From contig JAUXGZ010000006.1 of assembly GCA_030621785.1 (NCBI GenBank), positions 1 through 49,042 on the forward strand: a stretch of DNA of 49,042 nucleotides, given 5' to 3'. This stretch comes from Gammaproteobacteria bacterium. Lineage in GTDB: Bacteria; Pseudomonadota; Gammaproteobacteria; DSM-19610. The notes below the pieces were generated by a model. The model saw nothing but the letters and a program-made list of their open reading frames with translations. It had not been told where the DNA came from and made no database searches. Shown piece after piece: positions 29,778-40,201 of the stretch (the first letter of the stretch is position 1; each line of letters begins with the position of its first letter). The position numbers and the translations under genes are program-made.

Positions 29778-32182
29778 GCCGCCAGCAGGTACAACAGCAC
29801 GGCTGACAGGATGACAACCGTGAAGCCAAACTGAATGGCCAGCAGGGTTGCCATCACGGCGCTGAGGACGGATGCACAGCCGTTGATGCCCCAGGCCCAG
29901 GGTACCAGTGCCGGACTGCAAGCGCCGACACGTGCCAACCCGAGGGGGAATGGCATCCCCATGTAAAAGGCCAGCGGTGCCAGCAGCAGAATGCTAATGA
30001 GTACCCGGAATGCCAGGGGTAACGACATCAGGCTGTCAAATAACGGTCCCAGCAGGAAGGTATAGGCAATGCCGATCAGGGCGATAGCGGCGACTACCTT
30101 GCCTGCATGGCGTGACAGGGGTTCACCCCGTTGTTGCCAACGGGTGGTCCAGGCGCTGCCCAAACCGGCAAAGATCAGGAAGGTGGCCAGCACCGTGGCC
30201 ATGGCATACAGGGGATGATGCAGGAACAGTATGAATTTCTGCATGAAGGCGATTTCCATAAACAGAAACGCAAGACCGACTGCAAAAAAGAACACGACAA
30301 CACGGATGCGACTGATATCCGCGGGGGTGTCGTGCTGCCGGCGCAGTGCTACCAGTGGCAGCAGGATGAAGATAACACTGATAACCAGTGCCTGGACAAG
30401 TGTTGCCACCAGCACCAGGTAACCGGCCTCCAGTAACGGCAGGCCACCCTGACCACGCAGGGACAGGATTTCAGGTAATACATTCCATTTGAAGAAGTGG
30501 AAAAAATAGGGCCGGTTATCCGTGGCCGGGTTGATATCGAATTTGTAACGGTTTGTGAAGGTGTCATCGTGGCGGGTCAATGCACGGGCTGCCTGAAAAA
30601 AAGTGGCTTGTTCAAGAATATTGACCCGGTTGGCCTCGCTGGCCGGCATGCCTGGATACCATGCCAGGTCAAACGCGCGCGCTTTGCAGAAGGCCCGCAG
30701 GGCGGATATTTCCCCGGGTGTGAACTCACCATTCTTGACCAGCAGAGTACTGGTTTGCCAGCCGCGTATCAGGACCAGTTGTTTGCCGGGTGAGGTGCTG
30801 CCGGAGGCCTCCAGCGAGCGGACTGCCGTGGCGAATAATTTCAGCGTGTCGCGTGGTGGCAGTTTGATCCAGCGGCTGAGGGAAAGATAACCCCCGGGCG
30901 CTATTCGCGCCAGGTAGTCCTGCAGGGCCTCAACCGTGTAGAGGTAACTTTCGTTCAGCACATACAGGCCGGCGCTGGAGGCGCCAAAGGCATCCAGCGG
31001 GCTTATCTGTATCAGGTCATAGTGCTGGTCGCTACGCCTGATGAATCCGCGTGCATCGGCGATATGCACGCGCACTCCTGCGCGCCTGTAGAGTTGACCG
31101 GACCAGGCGCCATAGTCATCCCTGACAAGATCGATAAGCTGCGGGTTCAGTTCAACCGCATCGATCAGTGGTACATCATGGTTGAGCGCCTGCTGAACGC
31201 CTGCCCCGCCACCGGTACCCAGGATCAGGACCCGTGCCGGTTTTGCCAGGTAATAGGGCAGGGCGGAAGTGAGTTGTTCCAGGTAATCCAGTGGCAATTG
31301 TTGTGGGTTGTGGTTGATTGCGGTCAGGGCATCCGCATCGGTGAACAGGGCCAGTTGATCCGGTATCGGGGCGCTTGCAAACAGGCTCAGACCGGGTGCA
31401 TGGCGTAACGGGGTCGCTGTGCTCTCAAGCAGGGTAAGCACCCCCAGGGGACTGGCGCGCCGGTCGATGATCTGTGTTCCCGCGATGCGAAGTGTCTGGC
31501 TCAGCCCCTTGTATGGTGAGACCTGCGGTTCCAGCCAGCGAGCGGGCAGGGCGAGTAACAGCACGGTGCCTGCCAGTGCCATACCCTGCCAGGGCCACCG
31601 GGGCATGCGCAGTTCCCTGGCCGCAATCAGGGCCGCAACAATCCCGACCGCGCCAATAATCTTCAGTGCCACATCCGGAAAGACTATAAACAGCAACAGC
31701 ACGATGCCCAGGCTGCCCAGTCCTGCGCCCAGCAAATCCGCTGCATAGATGAGTGAGATTTTCTGCCGGTAACGGGTGAGTGCCAACACAATGGCATTGG
31801 CGGCAAAAAAGAAGGGCAGGGAGAGGAGCAGGTAGATGGTCAGCAGGTGCACCGGCTGGCGCCAGTCCCACAGGACTTCCTCGGGATTAAACGGGATCTG
31901 TTGCGCCGCAAGGTAACAGGCCACGGCGGACAGTCCGAAAAGGACCAGGTTGAGCCAGTAGGCCGGGTTAAAGCATTTCAGCAGGGTGTCTCGCGTCAGG
32001 GCAATAAAGGTTCCACTGGCACCATAGCCCAGCAGGGCCAGGCTAATCATCATGTAGGCAAAGTGATGCCACTGGATAATGGAGAACAGGCGCATCAACA
32101 GGATTTCGTAGCCGAGCGCGGCGGCCGAGACCAGGGCAACGGAAACGTATGGGAGGCGGGCGGCTGTCCCGGTTGCTGCCAT
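29762..32182 (-). CDS. membrane-embedded spermidine-synthase-like methyltransferase-fold protein
   Basis: An 806-residue protein. About six membrane helices occupy residues 10-215. A soluble spermidine-synthase/SAM-fold domain follows (about 230-560), with the nucleotide motif VLILGTGGGAGVQQAL near residue 320, acidic VELNP and the active-site-like IQISPLDAFGASSAG. Residues about 590-806 form another block of helices. This architecture is found in many bacteria as a membrane fusion; whether it makes polyamines is doubtful, because the typical catalytic DSTDP-like loop is altered to SPLDAF. It begins nine bases after the exported isoaspartate methyltransferase gene, so the two are one operon. 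Confidence 0.85.
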   Translation of the reverse strand: MAATGTAARLPYVSVALVSAAALGYEILLMRLFSIIQWHHFAYMMISLALLGYGASGTFIALTRDTLLKCFNPAYWLNLVLFGLSAVACYLAAQQIPFNPEEVLWDWRQPVHLLTIYLLLSLPFFFAANAIVLALTRYRQKISLIYAADLLGAGLGSLGIVLLLFIVFPDVALKIIGAVGIVAALIAARELRMPRWPWQGMALAGTVLLLALPARWLEPQVSPYKGLSQTLRIAGTQIIDRRASPLGVLTLLESTATPLRHAPGLSLFASAPIPDQLALFTDADALTAINHNPQQLPLDYLEQLTSALPYYLAKPARVLILGTGGGAGVQQALNHDVPLIDAVELNPQLIDLVRDDYGAWSGQLYRRAGVRVHIADARGFIRRSDQHYDLIQISPLDAFGASSAGLYVLNESYLYTVEALQDYLARIAPGGYLSLSRWIKLPPRDTLKLFATAVRSLEASGSTSPGKQLVLIRGWQTSTLLVKNGEFTPGEISALRAFCKARAFDLAWYPGMPASEANRVNILEQATFFQAARALTRHDDTFTNRYKFDINPATDNRPYFFHFFKWNVLPEILSLRGQGGLPLLEAGYLVLVATLVQALVISVIFILLPLVALRRQHDTPADISRIRVVVFFFAVGLAFLFMEIAFMQKFILFLHHPLYAMATVLATFLIFAGLGSAWTTRWQQRGEPLSRHAGKVVAAIALIGIAYTFLLGPLFDSLMSLPLAFRVLISILLLAPLAFYMGMPFPLGLARVGACSPALVPWAWGINGCASVLSAVMATLLAIQFGFTVVILSAVLLYLLAAWTFP

Positions 32183-32191
32183 ATTCAGGAG

Positions 32192-32932
32192 TTAATGACT
32201 TCCTGTCAGTGGTACGAACCGGACCGGCAGAATCTGGCGGGTGGTGACATTGCCTTCCGTATCCTTCGCAACCAGCACCAGTTGCTGGACCATGAAGCGG
32301 CTGCCCACCGGGATGATCATGCGCCCGCCTGCCTTTAATTGTCCGATCAGGGGCGGGGGGATATGGCTGGCGGCAGCGGTGACGACAATGGCATCAAACG
32401 GTGCGTGTTCCTGCCAGCCATGGTAGCCGTCACCGATGCGTACCTCGATATTGTCATAACCCAGTTTTTCCAGATTGTCCCGCGCCAGCATGCCCAGTGG
32501 CTCGATGATCTCGATGGTGTACACCTGTTCGGCAAGTTCAGCCAGGATGGCTGCCTGATAGCCGGATCCGGTGCCGACTTCCAGCACCCTGCTGGCCGGT
32601 GTGATGTTCAACAGGTCTGTCATGATGGCCACGATGTAGGGCTGGGATATGGTTTGCCCATGGCCGATCGGCAAGGGACGGTTTTCGTAAGCGACGTCCA
32701 GCAGTTCATCCGGCACCAGCCTGTGCCGCGGTACCGACGCCATGGCATCCATCACCCTGGGATCAAGTGCCTCCTTGTCCAACGCCAGGCTGGTCTGCCG
32801 GACATCTGCCTCGATTTCCTCCACCATGGCCATGCGTGCATCCTCGTAAAGGTCGCGGGTGTGACCGGCCACCGGGACGGCAAGGCCGACCACAAATACT
32901 GCAATTGAACAATATCCAAACCGGTGTTTCAT
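32192..32932 (-). CDS. exported protein-L-isoaspartate O-methyltransferase
   Basis: A 246-residue enzyme that methylates abnormal L-isoaspartyl residues so they can be repaired. The SAM motif I is VLEVGTGSGYQAAIL (near residue 117). The family segments RHRLVPDEL, YENRPLPIGHGQTISQPYIVAIM and the C-terminal GGRMIIPVG are present. Unlike the cytosolic Pcm, it has a signal peptide (FGYCSIAVFVVGLAVPVAGHTRD), so it should act in the periplasm, where its methyl donor supply is unclear. GAGGTG lies six bases before the ATG. The spermidine-synthase-like membrane gene follows in the same operon. Confidence 0.9.
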   Translation of the reverse strand: MKHRFGYCSIAVFVVGLAVPVAGHTRDLYEDARMAMVEEIEADVRQTSLALDKEALDPRVMDAMASVPRHRLVPDELLDVAYENRPLPIGHGQTISQPYIVAIMTDLLNITPASRVLEVGTGSGYQAAILAELAEQVYTIEIIEPLGMLARDNLEKLGYDNIEVRIGDGYHGWQEHAPFDAIVVTAAASHIPPPLIGQLKAGGRMIIPVGSRFMVQQLVLVAKDTEGNVTTRQILPVRFVPLTGSH

Positions 32933-32978
32933 GGTGCACCTCTATAGAATCCGGAGACAGTACACCGGTCCCCGGATT

Positions 32979-33191
32979 TCAGGGTTCCAGACCGCTCGGC
33001 CCCGCCTGGGCGATGGAGCCCTGTACCGCATAGTTGGCAGAAGAAGACTCGCCACCGCCACCATCCAGTACATCCCAGGGGATGGCGTAGTTGGCGCTGG
33101 ACAACTCCGCCAGAACGAACCCCGCGCCCAGGAACAGACCGGTACCCAGCACCAGTCCCCGACTGGTTTTGCTACATGTCAGGTTGCTCAT
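32979..33191 (-). CDS. small secreted protein with a repeated SSANYA / WDVLDGGGG motif
   Basis: A 70-residue protein starting at the ATG at 33191, with GGGAGAG about nine bases upstream. A hydrophobic signal segment (SRGLVLGTGLFLGAGFVLA) is followed by ELSSANYAIPWDVLDGGGGESSSANYAVQGSIAQ. The pattern S-S-x-x-Y-x-x-x-W-D-V-x-D-G-G-G-G-x-S-S-S-x-Y is found as a start module of longer surface proteins in Proteobacteria. Here it ends almost at once, so the protein is either a free mini-version or a truncated remnant. It stands behind the pcm-like gene on the same strand. Confidence 0.6.
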   Translation of the reverse strand: MSNLTCSKTSRGLVLGTGLFLGAGFVLAELSSANYAIPWDVLDGGGGESSSANYAVQGSIAQAGPSGLEP

Positions 33192-33471
33192 CTTTAGGAC
33201 TCTCCCGAAAATGACTCCGTTGCTCAATTTTAATAACTCTAATTGAACCGGAATGCAAGCCTGTTCTGGCATTCCGGGGACAATGCACCTGTCTTCGACC
33301 TTCCTCGCCCACAGATCCCCGGGGCTCGATTCCATACTTCTCTTTCAAGCAGTTCTTTGAGTTCTTGTGACACCGTTCACATTCATTTTGCGAACGGAAC
33401 CACGCATATTCCAGTCGCAATTGCCGACTATATGAATCAAGTAGTCCACGAGCCGAAGGCTGAAGAGCAAT

Positions 33472-34695
33472 TTGATGATGATCCGGTCCATAAATCGACA
33501 TGTACTTGCCAGATTGCTGGTTTCCGCTTTGCTGGCGATGCAGGTGGTTGCGTGCAAGCTCGATGATGTCGGGATCAATGGTGGTGGATCGAACGGTAAT
33601 GGTGACGGCGATAAAAGCAGTAGCAGTAATGGTGTAGCAACCGTGCAACGTGCCGGTAATACGCTGCAGGTGCTGAGTGGCAGTGTCGGCGATGGCCCGA
33701 TCACTGGTGCCATCATAACTATCTACAATGCAGCCGGTGAAGTTCTTGCGACCACCGTCAGCGATAGCAACGCAGTATATCACTCCAGTGTGCTGGCCGG
33801 TCCGGAAGATTACCCCTTGATCCTGGAAGTCACCGGCGGGATAGACCTGGTTACCGGGGCGGAGCCTGACTTCCGCATGGAATCCGTCGTTATGTCAGAA
33901 TCGGATCAGCGGGTTAATGTGAATCCTTTTACAACGATTATAGTAAAGTCAGCGGCATCGATGTCTGGCGGCATAAATCAGCTAAATGTTGATTTCGCCA
34001 AGGCGTTTGTTGCCAGAGAACTTGGCTTTGGTCTGGATGCCGATGAAGTACCGGATCCCGTTACTACCAGCATTACCGATTCCAATATAGCGGACATCGT
34101 AAAGGCCAGTGAGGCGATGGGTGAAATGATCCGTCGCGTGCGCGATGCATCTGCCGCAGCCGGCGAGCCGATGTCAGGCGATGAAGTTGTCGATGTCCTT
34201 TCTGCCGATATAACCGACGGATTTCTGGATGGTTTCGGTGCCGTTGGTGCGCATCCGAAGGTTGCGCGGCTGGCCCGGCTGGTGAGTGCCCAGGTGCTGA
34301 TCGAGAATATGGCAAACCAGCTCAAGGTCGGTGGTGTGATCGCAACCAATGCCATGGACAATGCCATACGAGTCAGCCATCCATCGGTGGCTATGTCCGC
34401 ACTGACGGATAGCGTGGCCGTTACGCCGCGATTGCTTGAGCAGGCGAAGGCCCTGGTAGAGGACGCACGATCTGACGGGGCAACCCCGGTCATTGATCAA
34501 CTTGCAGAGGTCGTTGCTACCATTCGCAAGGACATGTCTGCAGATGAAATTGCACTGGCGTTGCCGGTAAACGCAGGCGCGGACCTGGATTCTGCCGTTG
34601 CACAGGCCGCTGTGGACCTGGTTTTCAGCGAGCGGCCGGTCAGCCCGATCGAAATCAGAAAATTAGCGATTCCCTCCTATGTTTCCACACCGTAG
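33472..34695 (+). CDS. putative lipoprotein with a carboxypeptidase-regulatory-like beta domain
   Basis: A 407-residue protein. The signal peptide ends in a lipobox (AMQVVAC, lipidated Cys28), then a Gly/Ser/Asn-rich linker of about 25 residues. Residues about 60-140 look like a transthyretin/CarboxypepD-reg beta sandwich (GSVGDGPITGAIITIYNAAGEVLATTVSDSNA). The rest is mainly helical. The family is not recognised. It could be a surface protein. The frame opens with three ATG codons at 33472-33480; which one is used is uncertain, and no ribosome site is clear. It lies 50 bases before prsK and may be co-transcribed with it. Confidence 0.7.
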   Translation: MMMIRSINRHVLARLLVSALLAMQVVACKLDDVGINGGGSNGNGDGDKSSSSNGVATVQRAGNTLQVLSGSVGDGPITGAIITIYNAAGEVLATTVSDSNAVYHSSVLAGPEDYPLILEVTGGIDLVTGAEPDFRMESVVMSESDQRVNVNPFTTIIVKSAASMSGGINQLNVDFAKAFVARELGFGLDADEVPDPVTTSITDSNIADIVKASEAMGEMIRRVRDASAAAGEPMSGDEVVDVLSADITDGFLDGFGAVGAHPKVARLARLVSAQVLIENMANQLKVGGVIATNAMDNAIRVSHPSVAMSALTDSVAVTPRLLEQAKALVEDARSDGATPVIDQLAEVVATIRKDMSADEIALALPVNAGADLDSAVAQAAVDLVFSERPVSPIEIRKLAIPSYVSTP

Positions 34696-34745
34696 CCGGC
34701 TGCGATTCCGGTGCCGGTTCCGGCCCCCGTTGTAAATAGTACTGT

Positions 34746-36827
34746 ATGAGTCTGGGTACTTTCAGTTATCTCAGCGCAGGTTTTGCCTTTGCGCTGTTTG
34801 CTATCCTGTTGCTTACCAAATGGCGCGGTGGCTACCGTGATGGTCTGCTCGCGATAACCGTATTAATCAGTGCGGTTTGGGCAGTGCTGGCCAGTCAGGT
34901 GATGAATGGCGAGAGCTACCGCTCGTATGCCTATGAGACATTCGAAATCCTGCGTTACGCCGCCTGGTACATCTTCCTGCTAAAACTGTTTGATCCAGCG
35001 GTCAGCAAGTACCCGGGTTATCGCAAGATCCGCGATCGTTCGCTTCTGCTCAGCCTGGTGTTTGCGCTGCTGTTACTGACCATTGAATTATTTTCAGACC
35101 AGCTGGCCAGGCTGGTTGCGGTGCCGAACCTGGTGTCTTCACAGTTAATCGGGCATATCTTTCTTTCCATGATCGGTCTTGCGATCATCGAACAGCTGTT
35201 TCGTAACACTTCCACCCAGCACCGCTGGGCGGTCAAGTATCTGTTTGTCGGCGTCGGCGGCATCTTTGCCTATGACTTCTACCTGTATTCCTGTGCCTTG
35301 CTGTTCCGCGGCATTGATCCGGGGCTTTGGGACGCACGTGGCTTCGTGAACCTGATTGTGGTGCCCATGCTGGCGCTGTCCGCGGTACGTAACAAAGGCT
35401 GGTCGCTGAATTTATTCGTGTCCCGCGACGTTGCATTCACGACCACGGCCTTTGTGGCTGCGGGCCTGTACCTGATGGTGATGGCCGCAGCGGGTTATTA
35501 CCTGCGTGAATTCGGCCACGGCTGGGGACGGGTTGCCCAGGCGGTATTCTTTTCACTGGCCCTCGTACTGCTGGTTGTTGTGCTGTTTTCGGGTATGTTC
35601 CGGGCCCGGTTGCGGGTTTTTATTGGCAAGCATTTCTACAGCAACAAGTACGATTACCGCCGGGAGTGGCTGCAGCTCACCCGCAACCTCAATGAACGAA
35701 GCGATGGATCAAGTGCCTATGAAGCGGTAATCAGGATTTTTGCCCGCATGGTCGATGTCCGCACCGGCTCCGTGTGGATGAGGGAGGGAGATGAAGGGTT
35801 CCAGAATGTCGCGGTATGGAATACCGCCCGGATCGATGTCCCGGAGCCGCCCGACAGCAGCCTGATACGGTTTCTGGAAACAAAGGGCTACATCATAAAT
35901 CTGTACGAGTTGACTGATTGCGCGGATGAGTACGAGGGGCTGGAGGTGCCGGCCTGGCTGTCCTCGATAAACCGGGCCTGGCTGATTGTTCCGCTCAACG
36001 GGCTGGACTCCGTAATGGGCTTCGTGGTGCTGGCCAATCCGCTGGTATCGAGAACGATCAACTGGGAGGACCGCGATCTGCTGAAAACTGCCGCAAAGCA
36101 GATTTCCAGTCACCTGACCGTGTTGAAGACCTCTGATCAGCTCACCCAGGCGCGGCAGTTCGAGGTGTTCAACCGGCTGTCGGCGTATATGGTGCATGAT
36201 CTGAAAAATATCGCCGCTGAACTTGAACTTATTGGCCGGAATGCCGATAAGCACAGAGATAATCCGGAGTTCCTGGAAGATACCTTCGCTACCGTGAAGC
36301 ATGCCTCGAAGGATATCCAGAGATTGCTGGATCAGCTGAGAAACCGGCACGCCGGGACTGAAAAGAAAGTCGTGGTGGATTTGTGCAGCCTGATTCGCGA
36401 CGTGATTGGCAAGAAAGCGGACTCGCGTCCGTTGCCTTCACTGGAGACGGAGTGCAGCGATTATCAGACCGTGGCCGAGAAAGACCGGCTGGCCAACGTG
36501 CTGGCCCACCTGCTGGATAATGCCCGGCAGGCAACTGATGAAAATGGTTACGTGAAGATTCGCGTGAGTGCAGGGGATTCGGTAAATATTATCGAAATCA
36601 TGGATAACGGTCACGGTATGGATATGGAATTTATTCGCATGCGTCTGTTTAGACCGTTTGATACCACCAAGGGAAATGCCGGGATGGGAATAGGCATGTA
36701 CGAAAGTCGTGAATTCGTTCGCCAGATGGGTGGCGATATCCGGGTCGACAGTGAGCCCGGAAAGGGCACCATTATCGCCTTGCAACTGCCTTCGAATGCG
36801 CTTCAGAAGGAATGTTCAGGTGCCTGA
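34746..36827 (+). CDS. prsK: PEP-CTERM system sensor histidine kinase PrsK
   Basis: A 693-residue membrane kinase. Eight or more hydrophobic helices fill about residues 5-300 (starting [20 protein letters not shown]), the typical PrsK sensor. A GAF domain covers about 310-450. The dimerisation helix carries the phospho-acceptor His484 in YMVHDLKN. The ATPase follows, with N box LLDNARQA, G1 IMDNGHGMD and G2 [18 protein letters not shown]. In exosortase-carrying bacteria PrsK works with PrsR to control PEP-CTERM genes. prsR overlaps its last eight bases. Confidence 0.9.
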   Translation: MSLGTFSYLSAGFAFALFAILLLTKWRGGYRDGLLAITVLISAVWAVLASQVMNGESYRSYAYETFEILRYAAWYIFLLKLFDPAVSKYPGYRKIRDRSLLLSLVFALLLLTIELFSDQLARLVAVPNLVSSQLIGHIFLSMIGLAIIEQLFRNTSTQHRWAVKYLFVGVGGIFAYDFYLYSCALLFRGIDPGLWDARGFVNLIVVPMLALSAVRNKGWSLNLFVSRDVAFTTTAFVAAGLYLMVMAAAGYYLREFGHGWGRVAQAVFFSLALVLLVVVLFSGMFRARLRVFIGKHFYSNKYDYRREWLQLTRNLNERSDGSSAYEAVIRIFARMVDVRTGSVWMREGDEGFQNVAVWNTARIDVPEPPDSSLIRFLETKGYIINLYELTDCADEYEGLEVPAWLSSINRAWLIVPLNGLDSVMGFVVLANPLVSRTINWEDRDLLKTAAKQISSHLTVLKTSDQLTQARQFEVFNRLSAYMVHDLKNIAAELELIGRNADKHRDNPEFLEDTFATVKHASKDIQRLLDQLRNRHAGTEKKVVVDLCSLIRDVIGKKADSRPLPSLETECSDYQTVAEKDRLANVLAHLLDNARQATDENGYVKIRVSAGDSVNIIEIMDNGHGMDMEFIRMRLFRPFDTTKGNAGMGIGMYESREFVRQMGGDIRVDSEPGKGTIIALQLPSNALQKECSGA

Positions 36828-38189
36828 AAACAAACTCAAGCCGCTGCTCGTGGTCGAGGATAACCCGGGCCTGCAGAAACAGCTGAAGTGGGCATTTGAG
36901 GGATACAAGGTGTATCTCGCGAGTGACCGCAAGAGCGCGCTGGAGCTACTGCAAACATCCAGGGCGCCGGTCGTCACCCTCGATCTCGGTTTGCCGCCGG
37001 ATCCCGCGAACGCTTCTGAGGGGCTGGAGGCACTTGCCGGTATCCTGAAACAGGCTCCGCATACCAAGGTGATCGTGGTGACCGGTAACGATGACCGGGA
37101 AAATGCCCTGCAGGCAATTTCGCTGGGCGCCTACGATTTCTATCAAAAACCGGTCGATCCCGATGTGCTGGGATTGATCGTCGACCGGGCCTACCGTCTG
37201 TACGAGCTGGAAGAGGAAAACCGGCGGCTGCTGGAAGACGCGGTAGCGTCCCCGCTGGATGGTATTGTGGGCGCAAGTACCCAGATACAGGCGGCCTGTC
37301 GTATGGTTGAAAAAGTAGGGCCTTCCGAGAGTACTACCTTGATTCTTGGTGCGAGTGGTACCGGCAAGGAAGTGTTTGCCCGCGCCCTGCACAGGCTGAG
37401 TTCCCGCAAGGACCAGCCGTTCGTGGCGGTCAACTGTGCGGCCATCCCCGAAAGTTTGCTGGAAAGTGAATTGTTCGGTTATGAAAAAGGCGCATTCACC
37501 GGTGCTGTCAAGCAAACCCAGGGCAAGATCGAGTTCGCCAGTGGCGGCACCTTCTTCCTGGATGAAATCGGTGACATGCCCATGTCGTTGCAGGCCAAAA
37601 TGCTACGTTTCTTGCAGGAGCGTGTCATTGAACGCCTGGGCGGGCGCAAGACCATCGAAGTCGATGTGCGCATCATCTGCGCCACCACCAGGACCTCGCA
37701 AAACTAATCAAGGAACGGGTGTTTCGCGAAGATCTGTATTACCGCATCAGCGAAATTGTGCTGGAGATCCCGGCATTGCGTGATCGCGAGGGCGACAAAG
37801 TGCTGCTGGCGAAAACCTTTCTAACCCGGTTTTCCCAGGAAAACGGGCGTAGTTTCCGTGGTTTCAGTGACGATGCGCTGGCACAAATTGAATCACACGA
37901 CTGGCCCGGTAATGTGCGTGAGCTGGAAAACAAGATCAAGCGTGCGGTGGTGCTGGCTGACGGTAACCGGATTACGGCCGGCGATCTTGGCTTTACCGGC
38001 GAGAGCGGGTCGTTGAGCCTGAACCTCCGCAAGGCGCGCGAAGAAGCGGAGCTGCGCGTCATTCAGCGCGCATTATCCGTGCATAACAACAATATTTCGC
38101 ACGCTGCCGATGCCATCGGTGTCAGTCGCCCGTCATTGTACAATCTGATGAAAAAACTGCAGATGGTGGAAAATCCCCGAAACGGGTGA
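36820..38189 (+). pseudogene. prsR: PEP-CTERM-box sigma-54 response regulator PrsR, frameshifted
   Basis: The first frame runs from GTG at 36820 (AAGGA nine bases before) and holds the receiver (phospho-acceptor Asp55 in VVTLDLGLP), then the AAA+ domain with Walker A (LGASGTGKE), GAFTGA and Walker B ([11 protein letters not shown]). At about 37687, after VDVRIICAT, the frame is lost and ends at 37707. The next frame continues without loss of homology ([21 protein letters not shown], to the Fis-type HTH ISHAADAIGVSRPSLYNLMKKL) to TGA at 38189. Adding one A to ACCACCAGG restores a protein of about 456 residues, the normal PrsR length. Either the gene is newly inactivated or this is a read error. 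Confidence 0.82.
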
Positions 38190-38312
38190 CGGGCAGTCAG
38201 GGTTGCGGGCGAGGTATCTGGTGACAGTGTTTTCAGGCTGGGCTATGATCGGGAATGCGCTACGCAACCATTGTCGGGGTTGTGTGCGGGATCTCGACAG
38301 TAAGGAAATAAT

Positions 38313-38999
38313 GTGCCAAAGGATAACCCCGTCGAAGCAATTAACGCGGATCAGTCACGGGCTGAAATACGCGCTGCACTGACGCGTGCGCAGAAAAAAC
38401 TGCGTAGCCTGGCCCCGGATGCCGATCCGGTCGAAAAGGCCCGGGCGATCATGGATGTGGCCGAACTCCAGCAGGGCCTGGATGCTCACGAAGTCGCCTG
38501 GAACCTTGCTCGCGAAGCTTTTAGCGTGTTCATCGATTACCAGCAGTGGCAGGACGCAGTGGAAGCGGCCGATATTCTCTATCAGACCGGGCAAGCCGGT
38601 TCGATTGTCGCGTTGGGGCAGGGTATCTGGTTGGCAGTGACCTATCCCGTCAAGGCATATTCCACGATCACGCTGCTGGATCACGTCATCGATGAAACCC
38701 CGGACGATTCAGACGGTGCTGCCGTCGCAGCCATGACCGCGCACTATATCGCCGATATGCGCACGGAGGGCGAGGAGCATGACAGCCTGACCTTCCTGAC
38801 TACCCAGATGATTGCCCGTGTGGCGAAACGGCATCGTGGCATTGAGGACCAGGAGACGCTGGATGTCTGGATCGAGATGCTGCAGCTTAATGATATTCCG
38901 GAGTTGCTGAAAAAGCTGGCTACCATTGTCGATGTCATGGTGATGGACAGCTGGTGGTTCGATCGCGACGAATTACGCGCTCGTTTGCCGGTTCATTAG
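38313..38999 (+). CDS. conserved-looking helical protein of unknown function
   Basis: A 228-residue soluble protein, almost all helical, with no signal or membrane segment. Residues 17-90 (AEIRAALTRAQKKLRSLAPDADPVEKARAIMDVAELQQG onward) resemble a TPR-like helical array, and the end is acidic (MDSWWFDRDELRARLPVH). AAGGAA lies five bases before the GTG start. It is three bases upstream of rnd, so the two are likely one operon. I do not recognise a family. Confidence 0.7.
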   Translation: MPKDNPVEAINADQSRAEIRAALTRAQKKLRSLAPDADPVEKARAIMDVAELQQGLDAHEVAWNLAREAFSVFIDYQQWQDAVEAADILYQTGQAGSIVALGQGIWLAVTYPVKAYSTITLLDHVIDETPDDSDGAAVAAMTAHYIADMRTEGEEHDSLTFLTTQMIARVAKRHRGIEDQETLDVWIEMLQLNDIPELLKKLATIVDVMVMDSWWFDRDELRARLPVH

Positions 39000-39002
39000 G
39001 TC

Positions 39003-40166
39003 GTGCAGGACAACTACGAATTCATTGACCAGGACGCGGATCTCGCACGCTTCTGCAGCGAGATACGGGCGGAGCCCTGGATCACGGTGGACACCGAGTT
39101 TATCCGTGAGCGTACTTATTATCCCCAGCTGTGTCTGGTCCAGGTCGGCGTTCCTGGCCGGTCGGCGTGCATCGACCCGCTGGCTTTGCCCGGGCTCGGC
39201 CCTCTGCTCGAACTGCTCTACGACGACTCCATCACCAAAGTATTCCATGCCTCGTCACAGGATCTCGAGATTTTCGCGCATCTCGAGGGCCGTATTCCGG
39301 GGCCGCTGTTTGATACCCAGCTGGCTGCTCCACTGCTGGGTTTGCCGGAGCAGATGGGCTACGGGAATTTTGTTCGCGAAATGCTCGGGGTGTCGCTGGA
39401 AAAATCCCATTCACGCACCGACTGGTCGCGACGGCCGCTGTCAGCCGAGCAGCTGCAATACGCCGCTGATGATGTGCGCTACCTGTCTGATCTGTACCCG
39501 GGATTTCGTGCGCGGCTGGAGGAACTCGGTCGGCTGCAATGGCTGGCACCCGAGTTTGAGGCGCTGGCAGACATGGATCGATATTGCCAGGCTCCGGGCA
39601 CGGCATGGTTGCGCATACGGGGTCTTGAAAAGCTGCGTCCCCGGGCGCTCGGTGTGCTGCAGGTACTGGCACGTTGGCGTGAGCAGGTGGCGAAAGAGAA
39701 AAACCTGCCGCGAAACTGGGTACTCAAGGATGATGTGCTGGTCGATATCGCCCGCCTGTCTCCCGACAATCTTGACAAGCTGTCGCGTATTCGCGGCCTG
39801 CCGGATAAAAGTATTTCGCGCTACGGGAACCACATACTGGAGCTGGTGCGCGATGGTATAGCCAGTGACGCAGAACCGTTGCCGGACTGGAAACGCAAGG
39901 GCAGGAAATCAACGGTTCAGGAGGAGGCGCTGGCCGACCTGCTGCAGACCAGTCTGCGTCTGCTGGCAGAACGCTACGCCATTAACAGCACCGTGCTGGC
40001 AAGTCGGAAACATCTACTTGCGCTCGCCCGTGGTGAGGAGGATATTCCGCTGCTCAAAGGCTGGCGCCGCGAGATGGTTGGTGCAGAACTGCTTGCAATC
40101 CGAAACGGAGAACGGATAGTCTCTGTCGAAAGCGGCCAGGTAACGGTGTCACCGCGCAAGGGATGA
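39003..40166 (+). CDS. rnd: ribonuclease D
   Basis: A 387-residue 3'-5' exoribonuclease that trims tRNA and other small RNA precursors. The DEDDy active site is visible: VDTEF (Exo I), FHASSQDLEIF (Exo II) and YAADDVRYL (Exo III with the Tyr). Two HRDC domains follow, the first being ARWREQVAKEKNLPRNWVLKDDVLVDIA. Length is close to the E. coli enzyme. Start is GTG at 39003, three bases after the preceding stop. Confidence 0.95.
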   Translation: MQDNYEFIDQDADLARFCSEIRAEPWITVDTEFIRERTYYPQLCLVQVGVPGRSACIDPLALPGLGPLLELLYDDSITKVFHASSQDLEIFAHLEGRIPGPLFDTQLAAPLLGLPEQMGYGNFVREMLGVSLEKSHSRTDWSRRPLSAEQLQYAADDVRYLSDLYPGFRARLEELGRLQWLAPEFEALADMDRYCQAPGTAWLRIRGLEKLRPRALGVLQVLARWREQVAKEKNLPRNWVLKDDVLVDIARLSPDNLDKLSRIRGLPDKSISRYGNHILELVRDGIASDAEPLPDWKRKGRKSTVQEEALADLLQTSLRLLAERYAINSTVLASRKHLLALARGEEDIPLLKGWRREMVGAELLAIRNGERIVSVESGQVTVSPRKG

Positions 40167-40201
40167 GACACAAGCTGCAGCAAAACACATAAGGAGTGGA
40201 T

